Shown in pieces: positions 53,016 through 61,749 of a stretch of 64,000 nucleotides of DNA. The DNA comes from PGYR01 sp034670025 (GTDB lineage Bacteria; Bacteroidota; Ignavibacteria; Kapaibacteriales; UBA2268): the NCBI GenBank assembly GCA_034670025.1, contig JAXMOE010000002.1, forward strand, positions 248,001-312,000, read 5' to 3'. The first letter of the stretch is position 1; each line of letters begins with the position of its first letter. The position numbers and the translations under genes were made by a program. The notes below the pieces were generated by a model, which saw only the letters and a list, made by a program, of their open reading frames with translations, had not been told where the DNA came from and searched no databases.

Positions 53016-54296
53016 TTAGTCTTCTATTCTCTCGTGAGTTTCGTAGTCCACTTCGTTTATTATAGCGAAGTCAAGTACAAAGTCCAATACTTTCTTAGAT
53101 AATATCTTAGTCAAGAAATTAGGGTTTTGAGCTAAGATTTGTTTCATTTGCTCTGGGTCTTGCCCATATCTCTTAGCTTCTTTTTCGACTATTGGGTCTA
53201 TGTCATAGTCTTCTAACTCAATTCCTTCGTTCTCTATTATCTGATTACGAGCCAGCTCCCACTTGACAGATTTTTCAGCATTTGGTCTTAACTCTTGTTT
53301 CAGAGTGTCGTCGTCCTTGCCAGCTATTTCTGGGTTGTTCTCGAATCTTTGCTTTACGTCTTGCACCATTTGGCCAACAACTTGGTTTACCAGCTGCTCT
53401 GGGGCAGGAATATTATTCGTGTCAACTAAGTTATTTACAATCTGAGTTTCTACTAATTCTCTAGTCTTTTTGTCCCACTCATCTTGTAAGTTGAAATTGA
53501 TTTCGTCTTTTAGCTCTTCAGCTTTTGTAATTCTACCATTCGTGATTTTTTCTACGAACTCATCGTTCAGCTCAGCAGGGGTCAATTTCTTTATTCCTAC
53601 TACTGTTACTTTGAAGTTCTTGTCTTTGATTGCTGGGTTAGCATCTTCGGCAGTAGGACTGTAATCGAACGAATCGCCAACTTTGGTGTTCAATAGCTCT
53701 TCTTTCAGCTCTGGCAAAATGTTTTTGTCAGCAAGGTAAACTTCTGTTTCGTTTGGTTCGCTTAGTTCTTTGCCATCTTCTGATAATATTTCAGCCATTT
53801 CTACTTTTACTACGTGTTGCTCATCAGTTACTTCGTCAGTTTCGTCCAGCTCGCCGTTTTGAGCTAATATGTACTCTAACTCATCTTCTACTTCTTGTTC
53901 AGTAACTGTGTGTATTGGCTCGTCTATTGGAATACCTTTGTAATCTTTCAGAGTGATAGTTGGCAAAGTTTCAAATTCCACTACATAAGTGATTTTCTCT
54001 TCAGTTTTGTCAATGTCTTTCAAAACGGGAGAGCCAAGAACTTGCACATTCTCTTCTTGTGTGTAGTTACGGAATAGCTCGTTTACCAAATTCTGATCAG
54101 TGTCGGCTTCTATACCAGGGCCGTGCATTTTCTTAATCATTTTCATCGGAACTTTACCTTTTCTGAAACCCTCTAAGTTCACTTTCGGCTGCATTTCTTT
54201 GTACGCCTTTTCGTAGTGGGGTTGTAGCTCTTCAGTTGTTAAGCTTATAGTTAGTTCGCGTTTGCATTCATCTAATTTTTTTATCTCTTTTTCCAA
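53016..54296 (-). CDS. tig: Trigger factor
   Basis: The 426-residue protein is a ribosome-associated chaperone. The N-terminal ribosome-binding domain has the signature GFRKGKVPMKMIKKMHG near residue 40. The peptidyl-prolyl isomerase-like middle (from about 150, EVTDEQHVVKVEMAEILSED) and the helical C-terminal chaperone arms (IINEVDYETHERIED at the end) follow. In the middle domain I do not see the standard FKBP residues, as in other Bacteroidota trigger factors. It holds nascent chains at the ribosome exit. A single gene, ended by the repeated terminator. Confidence 0.9.
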   Translation of the reverse strand: MEKEIKKLDECKRELTISLTTEELQPHYEKAYKEMQPKVNLEGFRKGKVPMKMIKKMHGPGIEADTDQNLVNELFRNYTQEENVQVLGSPVLKDIDKTEEKITYVVEFETLPTITLKDYKGIPIDEPIHTVTEQEVEDELEYILAQNGELDETDEVTDEQHVVKVEMAEILSEDGKELSEPNETEVYLADKNILPELKEELLNTKVGDSFDYSPTAEDANPAIKDKNFKVTVVGIKKLTPAELNDEFVEKITNGRITKAEELKDEINFNLQDEWDKKTRELVETQIVNNLVDTNNIPAPEQLVNQVVGQMVQDVKQRFENNPEIAGKDDDTLKQELRPNAEKSVKWELARNQIIENEGIELEDYDIDPIVEKEAKRYGQDPEQMKQILAQNPNFLTKILSKKVLDFVLDFAIINEVDYETHERIED

Positions 54297-54336
54297 GACG
54301 ATACCTTTATTACAATATTAATTACTAAAAAATAAA

Positions 54337-54362
54337 ATGCTACTTCGCAATTGAAGTAGCAT
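54337..54362 (-). terminator. Rho-independent terminator after the peroxiredoxin gene
   Basis: A perfect 10-bp stem pairs 54337-54346 (ATGCTACTTC) with 54353-54362, followed on the minus strand by TTTATTTTTTA. It ends the peroxiredoxin transcript and separates it from tig. Confidence 0.82.
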
Positions 54363-54406
54363 ACAAAATTAATCTATTCTCTTTAAAAATACTAAATTAT
54401 ATAAAA

Positions 54407-54955
54407 TTAAAGAGTTTTGTCGCCAGGTTTCCAATCGCATGGAGTCAAACCACCAGCTTGCAATGCTTGAAGAACACGAAGTACCTCATCAGCATTTCTA
54501 CCAACATTTTCTGGATGAATTACAGAATATTGCAATACACCGTCTGGGTCGATAATGTAAAGACCACGAAGAGCATAGCCAGTTTCTTCTTTGTAAACTT
54601 CGTATCTCTTAGCGTTCTCGCCGTTGAAATCAGCCAATAGTGGATAAGGTAGATCTTTCAAATCGTTCTCTGAAGTTCTCCAAGCCAAGTGAGAGAAGTG
54701 AGAGTCAGTTGAACAACCAACTACTTCTGCACCTAACTTTTTGAACTCTTCAATTTTGTGACCAAAAGAAGCTATTTCTGTTGGACATACAAAAGTGAAA
54801 TCTAATGGGTAAAAGTAAAATACTACCCACTTACCTTTGTAATCGTCTAATGAAATATCTTTGAACACTGTGTCTGGAGTTAAACCAGAAGCCGGGCCGC
54901 CAACTACTGCTGTTCCTTTGAAATCTGGAGCTTGTTTGCCTACTAATAATGACAT
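54407..54955 (-). CDS. 2-Cys peroxiredoxin (AhpC/Prx1 type)
   Basis: The 182-residue protein reduces hydrogen peroxide and organic peroxides. The peroxidatic Cys57 lies in FYPLDFTFVCPTEIASFG. The resolving Cys173 lies in AGGLTPCDWKPGDKTL near the C-terminus, the typical 2-Cys arrangement. ALRGLYIIDPDGVLQYSV and NADEVLRVLQALQ are standard AhpC-type features. The partner reductase is not adjacent. It has its own terminator. Confidence 0.95.
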   Translation of the reverse strand: MSLLVGKQAPDFKGTAVVGGPASGLTPDTVFKDISLDDYKGKWVVFYFYPLDFTFVCPTEIASFGHKIEEFKKLGAEVVGCSTDSHFSHLAWRTSENDLKDLPYPLLADFNGENAKRYEVYKEETGYALRGLYIIDPDGVLQYSVIHPENVGRNADEVLRVLQALQAGGLTPCDWKPGDKTL

Positions 54956-55063
54956 ATTATTTATCCTTTATATGTTTTATTTTAAAAAAATGAAATAATT
55001 TATCTCTTAATACGAAATTTCTATTCTATTAGTGTTAGTTACAAATAATAAATATTGAATTTG

Positions 55064-55071
55064 TATATTTG
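55064..55071 (+). promoter_or_regulatory. Bacteroidota-type promoter element upstream of topA
   Basis: TATATTTG followed by C matches the TAnnTTTG -7 element of Bacteroidota sigma-A promoters, 42 bases before the topA start. No clear -33 element was found at the expected distance, so the call is tentative. Confidence 0.4.
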
Positions 55072-55113
55072 CATCCGCTACAAAATTAATAATGAAAAAA
55101 AAGGGTTTTTTGA

Positions 55114-57483
55114 ATGTCAAAATCATTAGTAATAGTCGAGTCACCTGCAAAGGCGAAAACGATTGAGAAGTATCTCGATGAGATAGAAAAAGGTAAATTT
55201 ATAGTCAAATCTTCAATTGGTCACATCCGTGATTTGGCAAAAAAAGATATGTCAATCGATATAGAAAATGGTTTCAAACCCAAATATGAAATTAGTCCAG
55301 ACAAGAAAAAAACAGTTGCTGAGCTAAAGAAATTATCCAAGAAAAGCGACATGGTCTGGTTAGCGACGGATGAGGACAGAGAAGGAGAGGCAATTGCGTG
55401 GCACTTGCTCAAAGCTTTAGATTTAGATGAAGAAAAGACAAAGAGAATAGTTTTTAATGAGATTACAAAGAAGGCAATCAAAAGGGCAATAGAAAACCCA
55501 AGAAAAGTAAACAAAGAATTAGTAGATGCCCAACAAGCAAGAAGAATATTAGACCGTTTGGTTGGCTATGAGCTTTCGCCAGTTCTTTGGAAAAAAGTTA
55601 AGTACGGTCTGAGTGCTGGTAGGGTACAATCAGTTGCTGTAAGAATAATAGTAGATAGAGAAAGGGAGATAGAAAGCTTTAAGCCAGAAGTTACCTACAA
55701 ATTAGTAGGTATATTCGTAACTGAAAATGGTGAAAGTCTGAAGGCTGATTTGAGACAGAAGTTTGATACTCGCGAAGAAGCGTTAGAATATCTGAAATCT
55801 GCTGTTGGCAAAGATTTTTATATCAAAGATTTGAAAGTGAAGCCAGGAAAGAGAACTCCACAAGCTCCTTTCACTACATCGAAATTACAGCAGGAAGCAT
55901 CGAGCAAATTGGGTTATTCGGTAAGACAGACTATGGTAATCGCTCAGAAATTATATGAGCAAGGTAAGATTACTTATATGAGAACTGACTCGACAAACTT
56001 ATCTGATGATGCTCTTACTTCTGCTGGCAACTTTATCAAATCACAGTTTGGTGCTGATTACCACGAAAGGCGAGTGTTCAAAACAAAATCGAAAGGTGCA
56101 CAAGAAGCTCACGAGGCGATAAGACCAACTGATATGACAAAACCGACTGTCAGCACTGGCGACAATGGACAAGAAAAGCTATACGAGCTAATCTGGAAGC
56201 GTGCTATGGCATCACAAATGGCTGATGCTAAATTAGAAAGAACGACTGCCGATATTGGCTTTGCAGGTAATGATACTGATTTTGTTGCTAAAGGCGAGGT
56301 TATCAAGTTTGAAGGATTCTTAAAAGTATATCCTGAGACAAGCAAGAGCAGTAAGATATTGCCACCTCTGAAAGAGCAACAAAAATTAGACGTTCGTGAC
56401 ATAACTGGTAGAGAGACTTTCTCTCGCCCTCCTGCAAGATACACCGAGGCGACTCTGGTTCGTACTATGGAGGAAATGGGAATTGGGAGACCATCTACTT
56501 ACGCTCCTACTATTTCGACTATTCAGAATAGAGAGTATGTAGAAAAAACTGACCGAGAAGGTACTGATAGAGATTACATACAAGTACAAATGAAAGACGG
56601 TGAAGTAACTGAAGATAAGCTAACAGAAGTAACTGGACAAGAGAGAAACAAACTATTCCCTACGGATGTGGGTAAAGTGGTAACCGATTTCTTAGTTAAG
56701 CACTTTTCTGAAGTTGTTGATTTTGATTTCACTAAGAACGTGGAAGAAGAGTTCGATAAGATTGCTGAGGGACAGAAAGAATGGAACGAGATGATATCGA
56801 AGTTCTACACTGGTTTCCACGAAACAGTAGAAAAATCGGAAGACATTAGTAAGAAGGAAGCAATCAATGCTCGCCACTTAGGGGACGACCCTAAATCAGG
56901 CAGACCAGTTTATGCAAGAATTGGCCGCTATGGTGCTATGCTCCAAATGGGAGAGAATGAGGACGAGGAAAAGCCACGATTTGCTTCACTAATGCCTAAC
57001 CAAAGCATAGAAACTATTACAATGGAAGAAGCTTTGCAGATGTTTAAGCTGCCGAGAGTAATTGGTCAAGATGCCGAGGGCAAGGATGTGAAGACTAATG
57101 TTGGTAGATTTGGGCCTTATGTTCAGATTGAGAAGACTTATGCGTCTATCACTCACGAAGAGATATTTACTATCACTTTGGAAGAGGGCTTGCAGAAAAT
57201 AAAGGACAAGAAAGAACAGAAGAGCAAGAACACTATACAAGAGTTCGACGATGGTGTTAAAGTTCTCAACGGTCGCTATGGTCCTTATGTTACCAATGGC
57301 AAAAAGAATGTGAAGATACCTAAGGATAAGACTCCCGAAGATTTGACTCACGATGAGTGCAAGGAAATGATAGCTAATGCTCCAGAAAAGAAAGGGAGAG
57401 GCGGCAGAAAAGCAGCAACTACGAAGAAAGCAGCCACGAAGAAAACAACAGCGAAGAAGACTACTACTAAAAAGAAGAAGTAA
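55114..57483 (+). CDS. topA: DNA topoisomerase I
   Basis: The 789-residue type IA topoisomerase has a Toprim domain (SLVIVESPAKAKTIEKYL, then WLATDEDREGEAIAWHLLKA) and the catalytic Tyr near 288 in ITYMRTDSTNLSDDA. PARYTEATLVRTMEEMGIGR belongs to the central domain. The C-terminus has TopA-repeat-like segments (GRFGPYVQIEK, GRYGPYVTNGKKNVKIPKDK) without zinc-finger cysteines. It then ends in a Lys/Thr/Ala-rich tail (KKAATKKTTAKKTTTKKKK) that should bind DNA. It relaxes negative supercoils. Confidence 0.98.
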   Translation: MSKSLVIVESPAKAKTIEKYLDEIEKGKFIVKSSIGHIRDLAKKDMSIDIENGFKPKYEISPDKKKTVAELKKLSKKSDMVWLATDEDREGEAIAWHLLKALDLDEEKTKRIVFNEITKKAIKRAIENPRKVNKELVDAQQARRILDRLVGYELSPVLWKKVKYGLSAGRVQSVAVRIIVDREREIESFKPEVTYKLVGIFVTENGESLKADLRQKFDTREEALEYLKSAVGKDFYIKDLKVKPGKRTPQAPFTTSKLQQEASSKLGYSVRQTMVIAQKLYEQGKITYMRTDSTNLSDDALTSAGNFIKSQFGADYHERRVFKTKSKGAQEAHEAIRPTDMTKPTVSTGDNGQEKLYELIWKRAMASQMADAKLERTTADIGFAGNDTDFVAKGEVIKFEGFLKVYPETSKSSKILPPLKEQQKLDVRDITGRETFSRPPARYTEATLVRTMEEMGIGRPSTYAPTISTIQNREYVEKTDREGTDRDYIQVQMKDGEVTEDKLTEVTGQERNKLFPTDVGKVVTDFLVKHFSEVVDFDFTKNVEEEFDKIAEGQKEWNEMISKFYTGFHETVEKSEDISKKEAINARHLGDDPKSGRPVYARIGRYGAMLQMGENEDEEKPRFASLMPNQSIETITMEEALQMFKLPRVIGQDAEGKDVKTNVGRFGPYVQIEKTYASITHEEIFTITLEEGLQKIKDKKEQKSKNTIQEFDDGVKVLNGRYGPYVTNGKKNVKIPKDKTPEDLTHDECKEMIANAPEKKGRGGRKAATTKKAATKKTTAKKTTTKKKK

Positions 57484-57517
57484 TTCTGAGTTAACCCTTT
57501 GTTTAAAAATTCAAAAT

Positions 57518-57553
57518 AAAAAATGCCTGTTCAATTAAGAACAGGCATTTTTT
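57518..57553. terminator. Rho-independent terminator, bidirectional
   Basis: A perfect 15-bp stem pairs 57518-57532 (AAAAAATGCCTGTTC) with 57539-57553, with A/T runs on both sides. It lies between topA and the convergent YadA-head-like gene. Confidence 0.9.
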
Positions 57554-57576
57554 ATTTTGTCTATTTACTTATATGA

Positions 57577-59196
57577 TTATTGGTTTATAATCATGTAGTG
57601 GATAGTACCAAGTTGTGGACCCTGACCATCCATAACGATATCAAACTGTCCAGTAGTCAGATTAACAATTCTGATAGTGAATGGAGTTCCTGGACTAGTT
57701 CCCTCGAAAGTCAAAGTAATTACACTATTTGCATCAATAGCAGCATCTGAAACAGTGTTAGTAGTTTGATTTGAATCCCAAGCATAAGTGCCAGCATGAA
57801 TCCCTATTTTACTTTGAGCTGTAGAACCACTACTCGCATTGATAGTTCCATCAGTGTCAACAAAAAGTGCTTTATCACCACCAGTAAAACCCTCACCATT
57901 TAAGGTTACCGAACCATCAAATTCAGTATCACCCGACCAAGTGTTAGAAGCAGTTAAGTCAACACCAAGAGATCCTTCTACTAAGAAAGGGTTCCCTGTT
58001 AATGTACCATCAGTGATAAATTCTACGCTATAAGGAGTTCCTTCTGTTCCGTCACCATTAAAATAGTCTTCATCAAAGAACAACTCAGAGCCAGATTCTG
58101 GGTCAGACCAAACTAACTCACTTCCTTCCGAATCATAAGTAAGTATTTGTCCTTCTTCACCATCATTAGAAGGGTATACCAATCCATCTACTTCTAATAT
58201 TCCATTTACATAAGCATCATTATCAACTTCTAAATCATTGTGTACACGAGTATTTCCATCATTGAAAACTTCAAATGCATCAGAACGAATAATCCCGTCT
58301 CCTGCAATTCCATTACCAACGACAAATAATCTACTAGCACCTTCACTTTCATTGTCGGTGTTGTAAGAACCGACAGCAAATTCAGCAAAAGATTGTGCAG
58401 ATGTACCAATACCAAATGCAGCAGAGTAGTTCCCACCTGCAATTGCACTTTGTCCAGAAGCAAAAGACGCTTCCCCACTTGCTTCAGTAAAGTCACCAAA
58501 AGCTGTTGAGTTAAGTCCAGAAGCTTCAGTGTAATTGCCAGCTGCAAATGACGCCTGTCCAGAAGCTTCAGTGTTGTAACCAAATCCAGTAGAATATTCG
58601 CCTAAGTTGGCTATATCCCAAGAAGTACCTGTAACAGCTCCTGCACGAATAGCTCCTTTGTCATTCTTAAAGAAGAATTTTGTATCATCACCTTCAGCAA
58701 CAAACCCACCAAACCCAACGAATGGAATTGCAGTAGCACCAAATAGGAAATCATCAGCAGTTTCACCAGAAGTAGTTATACCTCCAGTTGAGTTGAAACC
58801 ATCGTCCAATACTCCACCGTTACCAGTAGTTGATTGAATAGAAACTAAGTCACGGTAAACAAATTGCTTAATAAAGTTGTCATCAGCATCATATACTCTA
58901 ATAAGAATACTAGTGTTTGAGCTTAAAGATTGAGGTCTTGTTCTCCAATCTGGATCATTTTCACCAACAACTAATGAAACAACACCAGATGAGTTTGCAG
59001 TAACATCTGAAATTGTTCGTTCAGTAATTACACGTGGCTCGCCTGTACCAGGGTCAATGTCAGATCCATTCATAAGCTTGATTTTTAGCGAACCGCTGGG
59101 GTTCGGGTAGTTCAAACCAATCCTTACTGGCTCTAATGCCTTCATGTTGAGTGCAACAATAAATATTGCTAAGGTTGTAAATATTATTTTTTTCAT
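57577..59196 (-). CDS. Secreted protein with YadA/Hia-type head repeats
   Basis: The 539-residue protein has a signal peptide (IIFTTLAIFIVALNMKAL), then a beta domain with SGVVSLVVGENDPDWRTR. Residues about 200-275 contain head repeats of the trimeric-adhesin kind: STGFGYNTEASGQASFAAG, NYTEASGLNSTAFGDFTEA, SGEASFASGQSAIAGGNYSA. A 14-residue period is seen. There is no coiled-coil stalk, no YadA anchor and no obvious T9SS tail, so surface attachment is unclear. The C-terminus (TLTFEGTSPGTPFTIRIVNL) is a small beta domain with Gly/Thr. The role is probably adhesive or structural. Confidence 0.75.
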   Translation of the reverse strand: MKKIIFTTLAIFIVALNMKALEPVRIGLNYPNPSGSLKIKLMNGSDIDPGTGEPRVITERTISDVTANSSGVVSLVVGENDPDWRTRPQSLSSNTSILIRVYDADDNFIKQFVYRDLVSIQSTTGNGGVLDDGFNSTGGITTSGETADDFLFGATAIPFVGFGGFVAEGDDTKFFFKNDKGAIRAGAVTGTSWDIANLGEYSTGFGYNTEASGQASFAAGNYTEASGLNSTAFGDFTEASGEASFASGQSAIAGGNYSAAFGIGTSAQSFAEFAVGSYNTDNESEGASRLFVVGNGIAGDGIIRSDAFEVFNDGNTRVHNDLEVDNDAYVNGILEVDGLVYPSNDGEEGQILTYDSEGSELVWSDPESGSELFFDEDYFNGDGTEGTPYSVEFITDGTLTGNPFLVEGSLGVDLTASNTWSGDTEFDGSVTLNGEGFTGGDKALFVDTDGTINASSGSTAQSKIGIHAGTYAWDSNQTTNTVSDAAIDANSVITLTFEGTSPGTPFTIRIVNLTTGQFDIVMDGQGPQLGTIHYMIINQ

Positions 59197-59388
59197 AAGG
59201 TCTCTTAAGTTTTTTGTTTTTCTTATTGCTGTAACTTAATAAATTAATCTGATTTATGATAGAATTTTTATTAATTAAATCAAATTTTTTAAACTAAAAC
59301 AGTCCAATTAGAAACTATATAAAGTGAAGTTCGTTTATTAATAGGTGTTTCATAAGATAATTTTAAATAAAAATAAAAGAGGTATTCA

Positions 59389-60915
59389 ATGAAAAAAATT
59401 ATAATTGGCTCCTCGTTCTTAGTTGCTTTAGGAATGTTTATGGGAGTTTTGCTAATCTCTAATTTCTCTGCTGACGATATTGGACAAATATTTGCATCAG
59501 AAAAGAAATTTGGGGCTACTAATTCACCAGTAAATCAGACTGATGGTATGAGAGAGCTCAACAATGCTTTCACAAGTGTTTCGGAGTCTGTCTTGCCTTC
59601 GGTTGTTAGTATAGAAGTAACCTCGGAACGAAAAAGAGACCCAAGGGCAGAAGAGTTTTATGAGTTTTTCAGACCTAAAGACCAAGACAGAGACAAGTAT
59701 ATGCGTGGGAATGGGTCTGGAGTATTCATTTCTGAAGACGGATATATAGTTACAAACAATCACGTTGTAGAAGATGCTGTTTCAATTAAGGTAACGACTT
59801 ATGACAAAAAGATATTCGAAGCAGAATTAGTTGGTGCAGACCCACTAACTGATTTGGCTGTTATTCGCTTAGTGACAAACAGAAACGATTTCCCATCCGT
59901 TCACTTTGCAGATATTAATTCGGTCAAAGTGGGGGAATGGGTAATGGCTGTAGGTAACCCACTTGGGTTGACATCAACTGTCACGACAGGCATAGTTAGT
60001 GCAATAGGTCGTGGACAGCTGAATATAAACAGAGGTAGTTATTCTGTTGAATATTATATTCAAACAGATGCTGCAATTAACCCAGGTAACTCTGGTGGTG
60101 GTCTTTTTGATATGAATGGCTCACTAACTGGAATCAATACTGCAATTGCTACGAGTACAGGAAATTATATTGGCTATGGGTTTGCTATTCCCGTCGATCT
60201 GGTTGTGTCAGTAATTGATGACTTGATTGACGATGGTAAAATTGACCGAGGGTATATCGGTGTAAGTATTAGTAGTGTTCGTGATGAGATGGAGGCCAAG
60301 GCATTTGGGCTTGATGAAGTCTATGGCGTAAAGGTTGGTAGTGTACTTATTGGTAGTGCAGCTGAAGATGCAGGTGTAAATGAGGGTGATGTATTGTTGG
60401 AATTAGATGGCAATAGACTATATTCCTCTTCTGAGTTGCAAAGTAGAATTGCTCAAAAGAGGGCAGGCGAAGAAGTTGAATTGCTAATTTTGAGAAATGG
60501 AAAAACCATAACTAAAACTGTTAGATTAAAATCAAGAGACGGCGAAGAGGGTTTTGCCGAGAACGTTGGCAGTAGTAATGATAACGAAGCGGCACCGGGT
60601 ATAAAAGAGAACTCTCCTGTTGATTTCAACAAGCTCGGATTTTCAGTTGAAAAGTTGAAAGACGAAATAAAAAAAGAGTATAGTACAGAGAATGGAGTGC
60701 TTATATCTAATGTTGAGCGATTTAGCTTAGCTTCCGAAAGAGGAATGTTCCCCAATGGTGTTATAGTTCAAGCTGACAGGAAAGACGTAAACACTACAAG
60801 AGATTTGAAAGACATTATAGATAGTAAATCTGCTGGTGATATAATCTTATTTAAGGTCAAATATCCCGAAGTAACTAATATGGTAGCATTACAAATACCA
60901 GAAGCAGAGGGATAG
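59389..60915 (+). CDS. HtrA/DegP-family serine protease with two PDZ domains
   Basis: The 508-residue protein has a Sec or anchor segment (IIIGSSFLVALGMFMGVLLI) and a trypsin-like domain with the triad His125 (NNHVVEDA), Asp155 (DLAVIRL) and Ser235 (NPGNSGGGLF). A first PDZ follows (GYIGVSISSVRDEMEAKAFG, AAEDAGVNEGDVLLELDG) and a second PDZ-like domain at about 415-505 (LGFSVEKLKDEIKKEYSTEN, then GVIVQADRKDVNTTRDLKD). It degrades or refolds misfolded envelope proteins. A terminator separates it from the sigma-factor gene downstream. Confidence 0.95.
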   Translation: MKKIIIGSSFLVALGMFMGVLLISNFSADDIGQIFASEKKFGATNSPVNQTDGMRELNNAFTSVSESVLPSVVSIEVTSERKRDPRAEEFYEFFRPKDQDRDKYMRGNGSGVFISEDGYIVTNNHVVEDAVSIKVTTYDKKIFEAELVGADPLTDLAVIRLVTNRNDFPSVHFADINSVKVGEWVMAVGNPLGLTSTVTTGIVSAIGRGQLNINRGSYSVEYYIQTDAAINPGNSGGGLFDMNGSLTGINTAIATSTGNYIGYGFAIPVDLVVSVIDDLIDDGKIDRGYIGVSISSVRDEMEAKAFGLDEVYGVKVGSVLIGSAAEDAGVNEGDVLLELDGNRLYSSSELQSRIAQKRAGEEVELLILRNGKTITKTVRLKSRDGEEGFAENVGSSNDNEAAPGIKENSPVDFNKLGFSVEKLKDEIKKEYSTENGVLISNVERFSLASERGMFPNGVIVQADRKDVNTTRDLKDIIDSKSAGDIILFKVKYPEVTNMVALQIPEAEG

Positions 60916-60941
60916 AAAAACTACATAAATTGTTTAGACTC

Positions 60942-60984
60942 AAAAAAAGCCATTGCATGAAATTATATGCAGTGGCTTTTTTTT
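60942..60984 (+). terminator. Rho-independent terminator after the HtrA gene
   Basis: A 10-bp core stem with one G-T pair (GCCATTGCAT with ATGCAGTGGC), extended by A and T runs, spans 60942-60984 and is followed by TTTTTTTTG. Confidence 0.88.
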
Positions 60985-61165
60985 GTATCTATTGTCAATA
61001 TTTAAAATAAATTTCATAAATCAATTAAATTGCTTATATTAAAGGAGTCATAATTAGCAAAAAGCAATAAATCTTAATAAATTTCAAAAAAAACTTTAAA
61101 AAAGTTGCGTTTTAATGAGACGTTTTTGCTGTTCATGTGTCTTTATATATAGGAGCGTTACAAAA

Positions 61166-61735
61166 ATGAATAAACAATATAGCAAATACACTGACTTAGA
61201 GCTTTATGCAGCTCTACGTGAGGATAAGTCAAAAGCTGAGAATGCTTTTGCAGAGCTGTATTCGCGTTATTCGCAGAAAATTTACGCCTATTGCCTTAGA
61301 GTTACAGGTCACAAGGAAGATGCTAACGACATTTTCCAAGAGACATTTTGTAATTTCTTTGACCAATCAAAAGATAACACAGAGTTAGCAGGTAGTGTTT
61401 CTGGGTTGTTAGTTACTATTGCAAGGAATCTATGTCTCAATTACACAAGAAGTAAGAAAGTTCATATTGATTTGGAAGAGTACAACCTTAGAACTAATGA
61501 CACTGGCTATGAGCAAAAAGAATTGTTAGAGCTAATAAACAATGCTTTGGAAGTGTTAGAGTTTGAACACAAAGAAACTTTTGTACTTAGGCAATATCAT
61601 GGATTTTCTTATAAAGAGATTTCTGAGATTACTCAAGTGCCAATTTCTACTGCTAGAAATAGGTATTGGCGTGCTAAATTGAAGATAAAAGAAATACTTG
61701 CTCCTTACTTAGATGAAATAAAGAATAATAAATAA
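61166..61735 (+). CDS. RNA polymerase sigma factor, ECF subfamily
   Basis: The protein of 189 residues has a region 2 (AFAELYSRYSQKIYAYCLRV, HKEDANDIFQETFCNFFDQS, VSGLLVTIARNLCLNYTRSK) and a region 4 (EHKETFVLRQYHGFSYKEIS, EITQVPISTARNRYWRAKLK). I place the start at ATG 61166 because AGGAG lies 10 bases ahead; an in-frame ATG at 61115 would add 17 residues with no support. The gene downstream starts 14 bases after its stop and encodes a membrane protein that may act as its anti-sigma factor. Confidence 0.94.
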   Translation: MNKQYSKYTDLELYAALREDKSKAENAFAELYSRYSQKIYAYCLRVTGHKEDANDIFQETFCNFFDQSKDNTELAGSVSGLLVTIARNLCLNYTRSKKVHIDLEEYNLRTNDTGYEQKELLELINNALEVLEFEHKETFVLRQYHGFSYKEISEITQVPISTARNRYWRAKLKIKEILAPYLDEIKNNK

Positions 61736-61749
61736 TTGAGTTTTTTGAT

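Noticed and set aside
59281..61140. Similarity between AGTTCGTTTATTAAT upstream of HtrA and AGTTGCGTTTTAAT upstream of the sigma factor, as a shared promoter
   Set aside because: The match needs gaps and is AT-rich; I could not rule out chance, so it is not listed as a feature.
61115..61165. N-terminal extension of the second ECF sigma factor
   Set aside because: The extra 17 residues are Cys/Phe-rich, unlike the family, and AGGAG is placed for the ATG at 61166.
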